Assembly: GCA_028277795.1 (NCBI GenBank)
Contig: JANQFP010000103.1
Span: forward strand, 1 to 36,340
Reading direction: 5' to 3'
Source of the DNA: Rhodospirillales bacterium
GTDB taxonomy: Bacteria > Pseudomonadota > Alphaproteobacteria > Rhodospirillales > JANQFP01
DNA: 36,340 bases
Under the pieces are notes generated by a model. That model was not told where the DNA came from and did no database searches. It was given only the letters and a program-made list of their open reading frames with translations. Numbering within the stretch: the stretch's first letter is position 1; every line of letters begins with the position of its first letter. Positions 14,466 through 22,751 of the stretch are shown piece by piece. Position numbers and translations under genes: made by a program.

Positions 14466-14947
14466 TGACGCGGCGCGATTTCCTCGCGGCCACCGCCGCC
14501 GTGCTCGTGACCGGCTGTTTCGACGACCGGGCGTCGGGCCCCGTCGACATCGCCTGGGACCGGGACGCCTGCGCGCTGTGCAACATGCTCATCAGCGACG
14601 CCCGGTTCGCCGCCCAGGTGCGCGGCGGTCCGAAACGCAAGGTGTGGAAGTTCGACGACATCGGCTGCGCCGTGAACTGGCTCAACAAACAGCCCTGGGC
14701 CGCCGACCCCGACACCGAGATCTGGGTCGCCGACCACCGGAGCACCCGGGACGCCGTGACCTGGCTCGACGCCCGCGCCGCCTACTACGTGCCCGACGTG
14801 CTCAGTCCCATGAACTACAACTACGCCGCCCGACCCAAGCCGGCGGACGGGGCCGTGCGCTTCGAGGCCCTGACCTCCATCATTCTGGCCGACGTCCCCA
14901 ACCACATATGCCCGGTGCCCGGGCACACGGCGAAAGCGGAGGGCTAG
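14462..14947 (+). CDS. nosL: NosL, copper-binding lipoprotein
   Basis: NosL is an outer-membrane-type lipoprotein that binds Cu(I) and supplies it to NosZ via NosD. The 161-residue protein begins MMTRRDFLAATAAVLVTGC with a lipobox (VTGC). The conserved copper site appears as CALCNMLISD (Cys-x2-Cys-x-Met), followed by KVWKFDDIGCAVNWL and the typical YV-x-D-x-x-SPMNYNYAA segment. The start overlaps the nosF stop; ATG 14465 is an equal alternative. Here nosL lies between nosF and nosY, whereas nosD-F-Y-L is the usual order. Confidence 0.93.
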   Translation: MMTRRDFLAATAAVLVTGCFDDRASGPVDIAWDRDACALCNMLISDARFAAQVRGGPKRKVWKFDDIGCAVNWLNKQPWAADPDTEIWVADHRSTRDAVTWLDARAAYYVPDVLSPMNYNYAARPKPADGAVRFEALTSIILADVPNHICPVPGHTAKAEG

Positions 14948-14953
14948 GCCGTC

Positions 14954-15781
14954 ATGGGGAGCCTGTGGCTGACCGCACGCCTGGACATGGCCGAATCCAT
15001 CCGCACCCGGTGGTTCGCCGTCTATGCGTTCGTCTTCGGCGGCGTGGTCGTGCTGCTGCTGGCGTCCGGGCTCACGGACTCGCGGGTCATGGGGTTCGCC
15101 GGGCTCACCCGGTTGCTCATCGTCTACATCCAGATCTGCATGGCGGTGCTGCCCGTGTTCGTGCTCATCACCACCGTCCGCTCGGTGGCCGGGGACCGGG
15201 AGGCCGGGGTGTTCGAGTACCTGCTGTCCCTGCCGGTGCCGCTGGCGGCCTGGTACTGGGGCAAGATGCTGGGCCGCTTCCTGGTGGTGTTCGCGCCGGT
15301 GTTCCTGGCCATGGCGGCGGCGGCGGCGTGGGCCGCGGCGCGCGGCCACGAGGTGCCGTGGGAGGCGTTCGCCGTCAGCACCGCCCTGCTGATCTGCCTG
15401 GCTTGGTGCTTCCTCGGCATCGGCATGGCCATCTCGGCGGTGGCGCGGTCGCCGGACGTGGCCACCGGGGCCGCCTTCGTGGTGTGGCTGGTGCTGCTGC
15501 TGTTCGTCGACCTGATCCTCCTGGGCCTGATGATCCGCGAGCACCTGCCGCCGGAGCTGGTGGTGGGCCTGGCCCTGGCCAATCCGTTGCAGGTGTTCCG
15601 CACCGCCTCCATGGTGCTGTTCGATCCCCAGCTGATGATGATGGGACCGGCGGCGTTCGTCATCCTCGACGCCTTCGGCCGCACCGGCATATTGATCTAT
15701 GGCCTGCTCTACCCGGTCGCCGTCGGCAGCCTGTGCGCCGCCCTCGGTTTCGCCGCCTTCCGCCGCGGAGACCTGCCGTGA
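14954..15781 (+). CDS. nosY: NosY, ABC transporter permease
   Basis: The 275-residue hydrophobic protein has about six membrane segments and matches ABC-2 type permeases of the NosY group. The cytoplasmic coupling region RSVAGDREAGVFEYLLSLPV after the second segment is characteristic. It pairs with NosF for maturation of the NosZ copper site. It starts 6 bp after nosL, and its TGA overlaps the GTG of the following cytochrome gene. Confidence 0.92.
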   Translation: MGSLWLTARLDMAESIRTRWFAVYAFVFGGVVVLLLASGLTDSRVMGFAGLTRLLIVYIQICMAVLPVFVLITTVRSVAGDREAGVFEYLLSLPVPLAAWYWGKMLGRFLVVFAPVFLAMAAAAAWAAARGHEVPWEAFAVSTALLICLAWCFLGIGMAISAVARSPDVATGAAFVVWLVLLLFVDLILLGLMIREHLPPELVVGLALANPLQVFRTASMVLFDPQLMMMGPAAFVILDAFGRTGILIYGLLYPVAVGSLCAALGFAAFRRGDLP

Positions 15782-16452
15782 GGCGCGTTGCGGCGGTGGT
15801 CGCCGTGGCCGCCCTCGCGTTGACCGCAGCCGCCCGGGCCGACACGCCGATCATCGACGTCTCGGAGGCCGACCTGGAGAACGGCGAGGAGGTCTACGAG
15901 CCCTGTGCCGCCTGCCACGGGCCTTACGGCCAGGGTGGCGGCGGTGGCGTCTATCCGCGCCTGGCCGGCCTGTCCGCCACCTATCTCGCCAAGGAGCTGC
16001 GGCTGTTCAAGAGCCGGCTGCGGGAGAACATCCCGATGATCCCCTATGCCACCGAGCGCGAGCTGCCGGAACAGGACGTCATCGACGTGTCCGCCTATCT
16101 CTCGACCATCGAGCTGCCCACCCGGCTGCCGCCGGTGGACGCGCCCATGGACGGGTACGAGCGCCTGCTGCAGGCCAAGAAGGTGCTCAACATCCCGCGC
16201 GCCGAGGGCGACGTGGCGGCCGGCGCGGCGGCGTACAAGACGCTCTGCGCCGAGTGCCACGGCGACGACGGAGTCGGCAGCGAGGCCCGCACGCCCCGCC
16301 TCGCCGGCCAGTACACCGGGTACCTCTACAATCAGATCCAGAACTACATCGAGATGGAGCGCGAGCACCGGGACACCGACATCGTGTTCGAGGATCCGGG
16401 TGACCGGGTCCTGCGCGACATCCTCGCCTACATCTCCACCCTCGACGATTAG
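15778..16452 (+). CDS. Diheme cytochrome c (third, end of nos cluster)
   Basis: The protein has 224 residues, a short Sec signal peptide (about 1-21) and heme sites CAACH at 43-47 and CAECH at 157-161. Its two halves share the YPRLAGL/PRLAGQY pattern of the other two nos cytochromes. The GTG start at 15778 overlaps the nosY stop, which ties it to the operon. It probably carries electrons toward NosZ like its paralogues, or serves a different donor; the sequence does not tell which. Confidence 0.88.
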   Translation: MRRVAAVVAVAALALTAAARADTPIIDVSEADLENGEEVYEPCAACHGPYGQGGGGGVYPRLAGLSATYLAKELRLFKSRLRENIPMIPYATERELPEQDVIDVSAYLSTIELPTRLPPVDAPMDGYERLLQAKKVLNIPRAEGDVAAGAAAYKTLCAECHGDDGVGSEARTPRLAGQYTGYLYNQIQNYIEMEREHRDTDIVFEDPGDRVLRDILAYISTLDD

Positions 16453-16507
16453 CACGCGTTGGCGACGCTTGATCTCGACACGTCTCCTGAGCGAGTGTTG
16501 AGTCCCG

Positions 16508-17347
16508 ATGCTCCACGAATACTCCGAACCGGTTTCCAAGCTCCTCACCTACGGCGAAGTCGACGTTCGTCGGAATGATGAACCCTGGCCCGACTATCTC
16601 CAGTTGGGTTTCACCGAGGAGCATGTCCCGGACCTGATCCGCATGACGAGGGACCAAGACCTCGACAACGCGGCCGACAACAGCCTCGAGGTCTGGGGAC
16701 CGTTGCATGCGTGGAGGACCCTCGGGCAACTGGGTGCGGTCGAGGCAGCGGGACCGCTGCTCCGTCTGTTCGAAACGCTCCCGGACGACATTTTGCTCCC
16801 GATGGAGCTTCCCAGGGTGCTCTCGATGATCGGACCGGCGGCGATCCCCGCGATCTGCGAGTTCCTGGAGGACGCCGACGTCGACGAGATCGACCGGATC
16901 TCTGCGCCCGCCTGCCTGGAGCGCATGGCACTGGATCATCCGCAACACCGAGATGCCTGTGGCGGGGCCTTGGAGCGGCAGTTGGCCTCCTTTGCAACCA
17001 ACGGCCCGATCCTTAACGCGTTCTTGATTCTGAGCTTGAGCAATCTCCAGGCCACCGAAGCCATCGGAACCATCCGAGCGGCGTTCTCGGCTGATCTGGT
17101 GGACCTGTCGGTCCACGGCGATATCGAGGACGTGGAGATCGCCATGGGACTCAGGCTGGTCCGCGAGACCCCACGGCCCCGGTTCGAGCTGATTCAAGGG
17201 CTCACCGAACCGGATGACGACGACTGGAACGACGCGCTCGATCTCGTTCCGATCGAAACGGTCACCAATCCGGTCCGGCATGTCGGCCGCAACGACCCGT
17301 GTCCCTGCGGAAGCGGCAAGAAGTTCAAGAAGTGCTGCCTTGCGTGA
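16508..17347 (+). CDS. SEC-C motif protein with HEAT-like repeats
   Basis: The last 20 residues form a SEC-C zinc-binding motif, [18 protein letters not shown], as found at the end of SecA and in many stand-alone proteins. The first 250 residues are mostly helical; segments such as [20 protein letters not shown] and [20 protein letters not shown] read like HEAT repeats. The function is unknown; SEC-C motifs bind zinc and contact protein or ribosome partners. It begins 55 bp after the nos operon. Its codon use looks less GC-biased than that of the nos genes, closer to the genes at 1045-5099. Confidence 0.8.
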   Translation: MLHEYSEPVSKLLTYGEVDVRRNDEPWPDYLQLGFTEEHVPDLIRMTRDQDLDNAADNSLEVWGPLHAWRTLGQLGAVEAAGPLLRLFETLPDDILLPMELPRVLSMIGPAAIPAICEFLEDADVDEIDRISAPACLERMALDHPQHRDACGGALERQLASFATNGPILNAFLILSLSNLQATEAIGTIRAAFSADLVDLSVHGDIEDVEIAMGLRLVRETPRPRFELIQGLTEPDDDDWNDALDLVPIETVTNPVRHVGRNDPCPCGSGKKFKKCCLA

Positions 17348-17508
17348 GCCCGGCCGCTTGGCCCCCGTAATCGGCCCCGTGGGACATCTTCGACGTTCCC
17401 GGACGGTTTGAATCCGGACATCGATGCCCATCTGTACTGCGGGCGGCGTCGCGAGCCGGCGGACCGCGAGTCCCGTCGCCCGACGGACGACAGAGGCCAG
17501 TCGCACCA

Positions 17509-18408
17509 ATGAAATCCCTTGGTCGCTCACGCAGCGAACGATGGATCGACCTTCGTCCGAGGGGCGTCGGCCGGCGCCTGTCGGTCCTGGGCGCCGTCGT
17601 CCTGCTGGGCGCCTGCTCGCCGGCGACCCTGATCAACGCCTTCGTGCCGGACGAGGGCTACGTGGCTCACGTCAACCTGGCCTACGGGGTCGAGGACCGG
17701 CAGGTGTTGGACCTGTACGTCCCCGAGGACGCTCCCGACCTGGCGCCGGTGGTCGTCTATTTCTACGGCGGGAGCTGGCGCAGCGGCAGCCGCGGGACCT
17801 ATCGATTCATGGCCGAGGCCCTGGCCGCCAGGGGGTTCGCCGTCGCCGTGCCCGATTACCGCCTGTACCCGGACGTGCGCTTCCCCACCTTCGTCGAGGA
17901 CGGCGCCCGGGCCGTGCGATGGGTCCGCGACCACGCCCGCGATTTCGGCGGCGACCCCGACCGGATCGTCCTGATGGGACACTCGGCGGGCGCCCACACC
18001 GCCGCCCTGCTCGCCTACGACGAACGCTATCTCGCCGATGCCGGGGTGCCGGCGGCGTCGGTCCGCGGGATGGTCGGCATTGCCGGTCCTTACGCCTTCG
18101 ACCCCCTCGCCTACCGCACCACCCGGCCCATCTTCGAAGGCGTGTCCGACGTGGAGCAGGCGAAGCCGATCACCTTCGTCGGCGGCGAGGACGTGCCGGC
18201 CCTGCTCCTCCACGGCGCCGAGGACACCACGGTCCTGCCCCGGAATTCCCACGAGTTGGCGGCGCGCATCCGCCGGGCCGAAGGACGGGCCATCATGCGC
18301 GAGTATGCCGACACCGCGCACATCGGGATCATCCTGTCCTTCGCCCGCCCCTTCCGCGGCCACGACACCGTCTACGAAGACACCATCCGGTTCCTCGAAG
18401 GCCTTTGA
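17509..18408 (+). CDS. Alpha/beta hydrolase (carboxylesterase-type) lipoprotein
   Basis: The 299-residue protein is a likely esterase anchored as a lipoprotein: after a basic N-terminus, a hydrophobic stretch ends in LLGAC (Cys36). The oxyanion-loop motif appears as FYGGSWRSGS. The nucleophile is Ser159 in GHSAGAH, with Asp239 (HGAEDTT) and His271 (DTAHIG) completing the triad. The arrangement fits the BD-FAE/carboxylesterase-type family of short-chain or arylformamidase-like hydrolases. The substrate cannot be read from the sequence. It converges on the prenyltransferase gene with a 26-bp gap. Confidence 0.85.
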   Translation: MKSLGRSRSERWIDLRPRGVGRRLSVLGAVVLLGACSPATLINAFVPDEGYVAHVNLAYGVEDRQVLDLYVPEDAPDLAPVVVYFYGGSWRSGSRGTYRFMAEALAARGFAVAVPDYRLYPDVRFPTFVEDGARAVRWVRDHARDFGGDPDRIVLMGHSAGAHTAALLAYDERYLADAGVPAASVRGMVGIAGPYAFDPLAYRTTRPIFEGVSDVEQAKPITFVGGEDVPALLLHGAEDTTVLPRNSHELAARIRRAEGRAIMREYADTAHIGIILSFARPFRGHDTVYEDTIRFLEGL

Positions 18409-18434
18409 CCTTCAGCGGCGGGATGTCACGGCGG

Positions 18435-19406
18435 CTAGATCAAGGCCGCGGCCCACACCCAGCCGGCCAGCCACAGGCTGCCGATGCCGTGGATGGCCAG
18501 GGTGAGCTCGATGGCCTTGCGCAGGCGGTCGTCGTCGTCCCGGGCGATGGCCTCGCCGGCGCGGGCGGCGACCAGGAAAAGGATGGCGGGCAGCACCAGC
18601 GACCACGCGGGCAGCAGCCCCGCCGCCACCACCGCCACCACGCCCAGGGCCGCCACCCCGTGCAGCGCCGTGTACAGCCGGCGGGTCCCCGCCCGGCCCA
18701 GGCGGACCACCAGGGTGCGGCGCCCGACCGCGCCGTCGGCGACGGCGTCCGGCACCTCGTTGATCAGCAGGATGGCGGTGACCCACAGGGTGACCGGCAC
18801 CGAGATCAGCAGGGCGCTGGCCGAAAGGGTGTCCGTCTGCAGCCACGTGGTGCCGAGCACCGGCAGCACGCCGAAGGCCAGGGCCACCGACAGCTCGCCG
18901 AAGCCATGGGCGCTGAAGCGCAGCGGCGGTGCCGAATAGAAGATGCCGAGCACCAGTCCGGCGATTCCGAAGGCGATGACGCCGAAGCCCTTGAGGGCCA
19001 CCAGGCCGATGCCGAGGACCGCCGCCGCCACCAGCAGCACGCTGCCCCACCGGGCCATCTGCCCGGTGTCCAGGATGCCGTTCTGGATGAACCGGGAGCC
19101 GCCGGTGTAGGGGTGGATGCGGGCGTCGTTGAGGCGGTCGTTGCCGCTGATGTCGTCGAACACGTCGTTGAGCACGTTGGCCGCCGCATGCAGGCACAGC
19201 ACAGAGCCCGTGGCCAGGGCGAAGGCGGTGCCGTCCAGAGTGCCGCTTTCGCGGACCCCCCACCCGCTGCCGATGATGATGGGCGCCAGGGAGGCGGCGA
19301 AGAACTTGGGCCGGACCGCCAGCAGGTAGCGCTTGATCACGCGCCCCGGTGCGTCGCCCCCGAGGGCGGCCAAAGTGGGTTCGGAGAGTTTGGTGGTCTG
19401 GATCAT
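18435..19406 (-). CDS. UbiA-family prenyltransferase, MenA-like
   Basis: This 323-residue membrane protein of the UbiA superfamily transfers a polyprenyl chain to an aromatic acceptor. The first Mg-binding motif is NVLNDVFDDISGND and the second is NEVPDAVADGAVGRRTL. The subtype looks like MenA (1,4-dihydroxy-2-naphthoate prenyltransferase) because of the N-terminal KFFAASLAPIIIGSGWG segment and the ABC-type Asp spacing, but I cannot exclude another acceptor. About eight or nine membrane segments are present. If it makes menaquinone, it would supply the quinol that NosGH uses in other clade II systems. Confidence 0.8.
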   Translation of the reverse strand: MIQTTKLSEPTLAALGGDAPGRVIKRYLLAVRPKFFAASLAPIIIGSGWGVRESGTLDGTAFALATGSVLCLHAAANVLNDVFDDISGNDRLNDARIHPYTGGSRFIQNGILDTGQMARWGSVLLVAAAVLGIGLVALKGFGVIAFGIAGLVLGIFYSAPPLRFSAHGFGELSVALAFGVLPVLGTTWLQTDTLSASALLISVPVTLWVTAILLINEVPDAVADGAVGRRTLVVRLGRAGTRRLYTALHGVAALGVVAVVAAGLLPAWSLVLPAILFLVAARAGEAIARDDDDRLRKAIELTLAIHGIGSLWLAGWVWAAALI

Positions 19407-19601
19407 GCCGCGCGCTCCCGCGGGTGGGCGGAAACCGCGGCGCGCCGATCCGGCGCCGCATGTCGCAGTGTCAAGAACACGTCAGGGCCCCCCTGTAAAC
19501 TTCGCCGAACATAGGGCGCCGGTCCCGCCGACCGCAATATCCTTGTCGGCTACGTCGTTGGTCAGGCCGGAGGACGATGGCGCCGTGGACCGCCGTGCCC
19601 C

Positions 19602-19834
19602 TCAGGGCCCCTGTCCCGCGACGCCGCAGATCCCGCCGCTCGCCGGCAGTCCGAGCGCGATCCCGGCCCGGACCAGGATCTTGTCGAGGCTGTAGATCGC
19701 CTCGGCGCTGCTCGCGTCCAATGGCTGATGGCCGGTTCGTCGGCCGGCAGGCCATCGAAGAACCGTGCGACCTCGTCACTGGTCTCCTCGGGCAGAATCA
19801 GCGGCACCAGGAAGCTGGTATCGAAGTAGATCAT
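19602..19834 (-). pseudogene. VapC-type PIN toxin with internal deletion
   Basis: The first 40 residues are a good PIN N-terminus (MIYFDTSFLVPLILPEETSD, with the catalytic Asp5). After HWT the frame runs into Arg/Ser-rich nonsense. Two bases further on, a different frame reads SSAEAIYSLDKILVRAGIAL plus GLPASG, the normal C-terminus of a VapC protein, to a TGA at 19602-19604. The two ends therefore remain, but the central 55-60 residues, with two of the conserved acidic residues, are gone, and the join is out of frame. The toxin should be dead. It follows its antitoxin gene by 12 bp. Confidence 0.75.
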
Positions 19835-19846
19835 CCGCCGTATCGG

Positions 19847-20086
19847 CTAAAGCGCTTCGTCTCGCGCCTCGCGCAGGAGCTCGGCGCTCGGCCGCCGCAA
19901 CTGCGGCATGCTGGCGCGGAATTCGGCAAGGTCCTGGAGCCGCAGCGGCCTTTTCGGACGCGCCGCCGGGACCATATGCGCCACCGGGCGGCCATGGCGG
20001 GTGATCATCACCTCCTCGCCGGCTTGCACCTTGTCCAGGAGTTCGCTCAGGCGCGCCTTCGCCTGGGCCAGACTGACCGTGACCAT
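19847..20086 (-). CDS. Phd/YefM-type antitoxin (VapB role)
   Basis: The 79-residue protein begins MVTVSLAQAKARLSELLDKV and continues AGEEVMITRHGRPVAHMVP, the typical Phd/YefM DNA-binding N-terminal domain. The C-terminal 35 residues would wrap around the toxin. It is intact although its partner toxin is broken, so it is now an orphan. It may still repress its own promoter or neutralise another VapC in the cell. Confidence 0.9.
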   Translation of the reverse strand: MVTVSLAQAKARLSELLDKVQAGEEVMITRHGRPVAHMVPAARPKRPLRLQDLAEFRASMPQLRRPSAELLREARDEAL

Positions 20087-20098
20087 GGTGCCCTCTTT

Positions 20099-20116
20099 TG
20101 GTCAAAAAACTGGTCA
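20099..20116 (-). promoter_or_regulatory. Possible antitoxin operator (direct repeat)
   Basis: Read on the - strand, TGACCA occurs twice with a 6-bp spacer (20111-20116 and 20099-20104), just upstream of the antitoxin start. Together with the neighbouring TATGGT (about 20122-20127) it could be an operator overlapping the transcription start. The evidence is position and repetition only. Confidence 0.3.
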
Positions 20117-20234
20117 CACCATAGCCCGCGTCGCGCTTGTCGGCGACCACCAATCATCCCCGGCCGATCCCCATTGCCCTGGTGGGTCGGAGGGATTAGC
20201 GTCCCGGCGACACGTCTCACGAATGGAGAGCGGC

Positions 20235-20846
20235 ATGAAGACGGCTTGGAGGCTATTGGTGATCGGCGTGGTGCTGGTCGGGCTGGCCGGCGGCCTGCCC
20301 GCCGCGGCCATGGAGCACGGCGGCAAGGCCATGAGCGCCCAGGAGAAGGCGATGATGGCCAAGTGGCAAGCGTCCATGACGCCGGGGCAGCAGCATGCCG
20401 AGATGGCGGACATGGTCGGCACCTGGTCGGTCCGCACCACCACCTGGATGGCGCCCGGCGCGCCGCCCGAGGTGAACACGGGCACCGCCGTGCGGACCAT
20501 GATGTTCGACGGACGGGTGCTGCGGGAGGACTTCACCGGCAACTGGCAGGGTCAGCCGTTCGCCGGCGTCGCCCATACGGGCTACGACAACGTCACCGGC
20601 CAGTACTGGAGCACCTGGATGGACAACATGATGACCGGGGTCACGGTGATGAAGGGCCGCTGGGACAAGCCCAGGGGCCTGTGGATCTTCGAGGGCCAGG
20701 CCCCCGACCCCATGGCCGGCGGGCTCATCCCCCTGCGCATCGAAAGCCGCATGGAGGGGGACGACCGGGAGGTGGACGTGTTCTTCAAGCCCGGGCCCGA
20801 CGGGCGGATGTTCCGCATGATGGAGCTGGTCTACGAGCGCCAGTAG
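20235..20846 (+). CDS. Secreted DUF1579 protein
   Basis: The 203-residue protein has a signal peptide (about 1-25), a Met/Lys-rich linker, then a DUF1579 domain: GTWSVRTTTWMAPGAPPEVN, then FDGRVLREDFTGNWQGQPFA, and GYDNVTGQYWSTWMDNM. This lipocalin-like fold is of unknown function, usually periplasmic. I chose ATG 20235 because GGAGAG sits at a good distance; ATG 20223 is also in frame. The gene converges with the MarR gene, 27 bp apart. Confidence 0.85.
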   Translation: MKTAWRLLVIGVVLVGLAGGLPAAAMEHGGKAMSAQEKAMMAKWQASMTPGQQHAEMADMVGTWSVRTTTWMAPGAPPEVNTGTAVRTMMFDGRVLREDFTGNWQGQPFAGVAHTGYDNVTGQYWSTWMDNMMTGVTVMKGRWDKPRGLWIFEGQAPDPMAGGLIPLRIESRMEGDDREVDVFFKPGPDGRMFRMMELVYERQ

Positions 20847-20873
20847 GGCGACGGCGGACTCCGGTCCCGCAGG

Positions 20874-21329
20874 CTACATGTTGCCGTAGTGGATGTAGTC
20901 GGTCCAGGTGCGCTCCAGGCGGCGCAGGGCCTGGCACACCGATTCCGCGTCGTCGGGGCTGATGCCGTGATCGGCGAGCTGCTCGGCGTTGCGGGTCTCC
21001 AAGTCGCGGATCTTCTGCACCACGTCGAGCGCCTTGTCGGTCAGCTTGATGCGCACCGAGCGCCGGTCGTGGGTCGAGCGCTCGTGCTCCAGGTAGCCCA
21101 TCTCGGCCAGCTTCTTGATGTTGTAGGAGACGTTGGAGCCCTGGTAGTAGCCCCGCTCCACCAGGTCGCGGATGACGATCTCCTCCTCGCCGATGTTGGC
21201 CAGCAGCAGGGCCTGGACGCCGTTGATGTCCTTGATGCCCATGCGGTTGAGCTCGGCCCGGAGCACGTCCAGGAAGCGCCGGTGCAGGCGCTCGATCAGC
21301 CTCGTGAGCTCCAGATATTCCTTCTTCAC
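20874..21329 (-). CDS. MarR-family regulator, LdtR-like
   Basis: This 151-residue winged-helix protein has the recognition region GYYQGSNVSYNIKKLAEMGY and wing HERSTHDRRSVRIKLTDKA. The segments MGIKDINGVQALLLANIGEE and GSNVSYNIKK closely follow the LdtR group of alphaproteobacterial MarR regulators, which govern cell-wall, stress and motility genes in rhizobia and relatives. It is likely a dimer acting on palindromes; one lies 22 bp upstream of its start (21351-21367). The effector is unknown. Confidence 0.85.
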   Translation of the reverse strand: MKKEYLELTRLIERLHRRFLDVLRAELNRMGIKDINGVQALLLANIGEEEIVIRDLVERGYYQGSNVSYNIKKLAEMGYLEHERSTHDRRSVRIKLTDKALDVVQKIRDLETRNAEQLADHGISPDDAESVCQALRRLERTWTDYIHYGNM

Positions 21330-21350
21330 CGCCCGAATCCCCTGTGAACC

Positions 21351-21367
21351 AATCCCTTATAGGGATT
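21351..21367 (-). promoter_or_regulatory. Palindrome, candidate MarR operator
   Basis: AATCCC-TTATA-GGGATT is a perfect 6-bp inverted repeat around an AT centre, lying 22-38 bp upstream of the MarR start codon in the divergent intergenic region with the TPR gene. The TTATA centre could be a -10 element, so a bound regulator would block transcription. This is inferred from position and symmetry. Confidence 0.5.
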
Positions 21368-21475
21368 TTGCCCGATCACGGCAAGGCGCGCCGGCGCCGC
21401 GGTTTTCCCTGGCGCGGCGCCGATGGGCCATGCCAAAGTGACGCCGTCGCGACGGTGACGGAGGACCCGCCAGCC

Positions 21476-22294
21476 ATGCCCGCGAGGCGTCTGCTGTCCC
21501 TGCTCGGCGGTGCCGCGATCCTGGCCGCCTGCGCCACCGACCCGCCGACCGCCGAAGACGTCGCGGCCGAGACCGAGACCCGCCAGGTGGCGCAACTGAT
21601 GCGTGTCGGCCGGTCGACCCGGGAGGGCGGCGATCTGGCCAGCGCGCTCACCCTGTTCCGCCGCGCCCATGCCCTGGCCCCGGACCAGCCGGCGCCGCTG
21701 GTGGCGGTGGCCCGGACGGCGGCGGCCATGGGCTCCAGAGTCGAGGCCGCGGAGGCCTACGGCATGGCCGTGGCCCGCGCCCCCGACGATGCCGAGGTGC
21801 GGCTCGCCTACGGCAAGCTGCTGCTGGCCATGGGCCGCCCGCAGCCGGCGGCCGGGCAGTTCCGCGCCGCCATCGAGCTGGCACCGGAGGACTACCGGTC
21901 CTACAACGCCCTCGGCGTCGCCCGCGACCTCACCGGCGATCACGAGGGGGCCCAGCAGAGCTACATCGACGGCCTCGAGGTGGCCCCCGACGCCCTCGCC
22001 ATGCGCAACAACCTGGCCCTCTCCCTGGCCCTGGCCGGCGAGCACGAGGAGGCGGCGCGGGTGCTCGGCGAGGTTGTGGCCGATCCGGCCGCCACCGTGT
22101 TCCACCGCAAGACCCTGTCCCTGGTCTACGGCCTGGCCGGCGACATGGACAAGGCGGCGGAGGTGGCCCGCACGGCCCTCGGCGAGGCCGACGTCCGGGC
22201 GGCGGTGGACTACTACCGGTCGCTGCGCGCCCTGTCGGCCACCGACCGTGCCGCCGCCGTATTCGGCGGTGGCGCAGCGGCGGCGGCGCCGTGA
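21476..22294 (+). CDS. TPR lipoprotein, TadD-like
   Basis: The 272-residue protein has a lipobox (AAILAAC) and about five tetratricopeptide repeats; clear units include ASALTLFRRAHALAPDQPAP, AEAYGMAVARAPDDAEVRLA and AGQFRAAIELAPEDYRSYNA. TadD, the pilotin-like TPR lipoprotein of Flp/Tad pilus systems, has this size and layout, and the tad operon lies 0.7 kb away. TadD would help the CpaC secretin assemble. The assignment is inferred from domain and context. The ATG at 21476 follows GGAGG; a GTG at 21455 is less likely. Confidence 0.75.
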   Translation: MPARRLLSLLGGAAILAACATDPPTAEDVAAETETRQVAQLMRVGRSTREGGDLASALTLFRRAHALAPDQPAPLVAVARTAAAMGSRVEAAEAYGMAVARAPDDAEVRLAYGKLLLAMGRPQPAAGQFRAAIELAPEDYRSYNALGVARDLTGDHEGAQQSYIDGLEVAPDALAMRNNLALSLALAGEHEEAARVLGEVVADPAATVFHRKTLSLVYGLAGDMDKAAEVARTALGEADVRAAVDYYRSLRALSATDRAAAVFGGGAAAAAP

Positions 22295-22313
22295 CTCCCT
22301 TCTCAACGGGGTC

Positions 22314-22751
22314 TCAGTCCACCGCCAGGGCGAAGGACTCCGTGGCCGCCACGTCGATCGTCGACGGCAGGTCCGGCGTGCCGCGCACCCGAGCCATCAT
22401 GTAGCGCCAAACGGGGTCGTCCTCGGGACGGTACTGGGTCTCGTCGCCGGCCGCGGTGAGGAACGCCTCGGGCGCTCCGGTTTCTTCCTCGGCGACCATC
22501 ACGGCGTCCGGCTGGCCGTCGCCGTCGACAGGAATGCAGACCTCGCGGCCGCCGAGAATCCGCAACAGATTGCAGTCCTCGTCGAGTGCGCCGGACAGGG
22601 CGTGATCGGTGATGCCCTTGCCACTGGTCATGTAGCTGAGGCCGTTGGTGGCGGCGACGGTGGCCATGGTCACCGGCGTGCAACCCTCCACCACCACGAC
22701 CAAGGAGGCACAAAATATTGAAGCAAAAACCGCCTTGTACTTTCGTTTCAT
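22314..22751 (-). CDS. Small conserved lipoprotein
   Basis: The 145-residue protein has a signal peptide ending in VVEGC (lipobox-like) and a core reading YMTSGKGITDHALSGALDED followed by CNLLRILGGREVC, a pattern I associate with small lipoproteins of Rhodospirillales; the function is unknown. The second half is acidic. GGAGG lies upstream of the ATG. It is tail-to-tail with the TPR gene (19 bp gap) and lies downstream of the tad operon, separated by a terminator and an AT-rich stretch. Confidence 0.7.
   Translation of the reverse strand: MKRKYKAVFASIFCASLVVVVEGCTPVTMATVAATNGLSYMTSGKGITDHALSGALDEDCNLLRILGGREVCIPVDGDGQPDAVMVAEEETGAPEAFLTAAGDETQYRPEDDPVWRYMMARVRGTPDLPSTIDVAATESFALAVD

Noticed and set aside
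5513..16452. Search for nosR, nosX or a Tat-type NosZ
   Set aside because: None is present: NosZ has a Sec signal and NosG/NosH take the place of NosR, so the cluster is clade II rather than a clade I cluster with missing genes.
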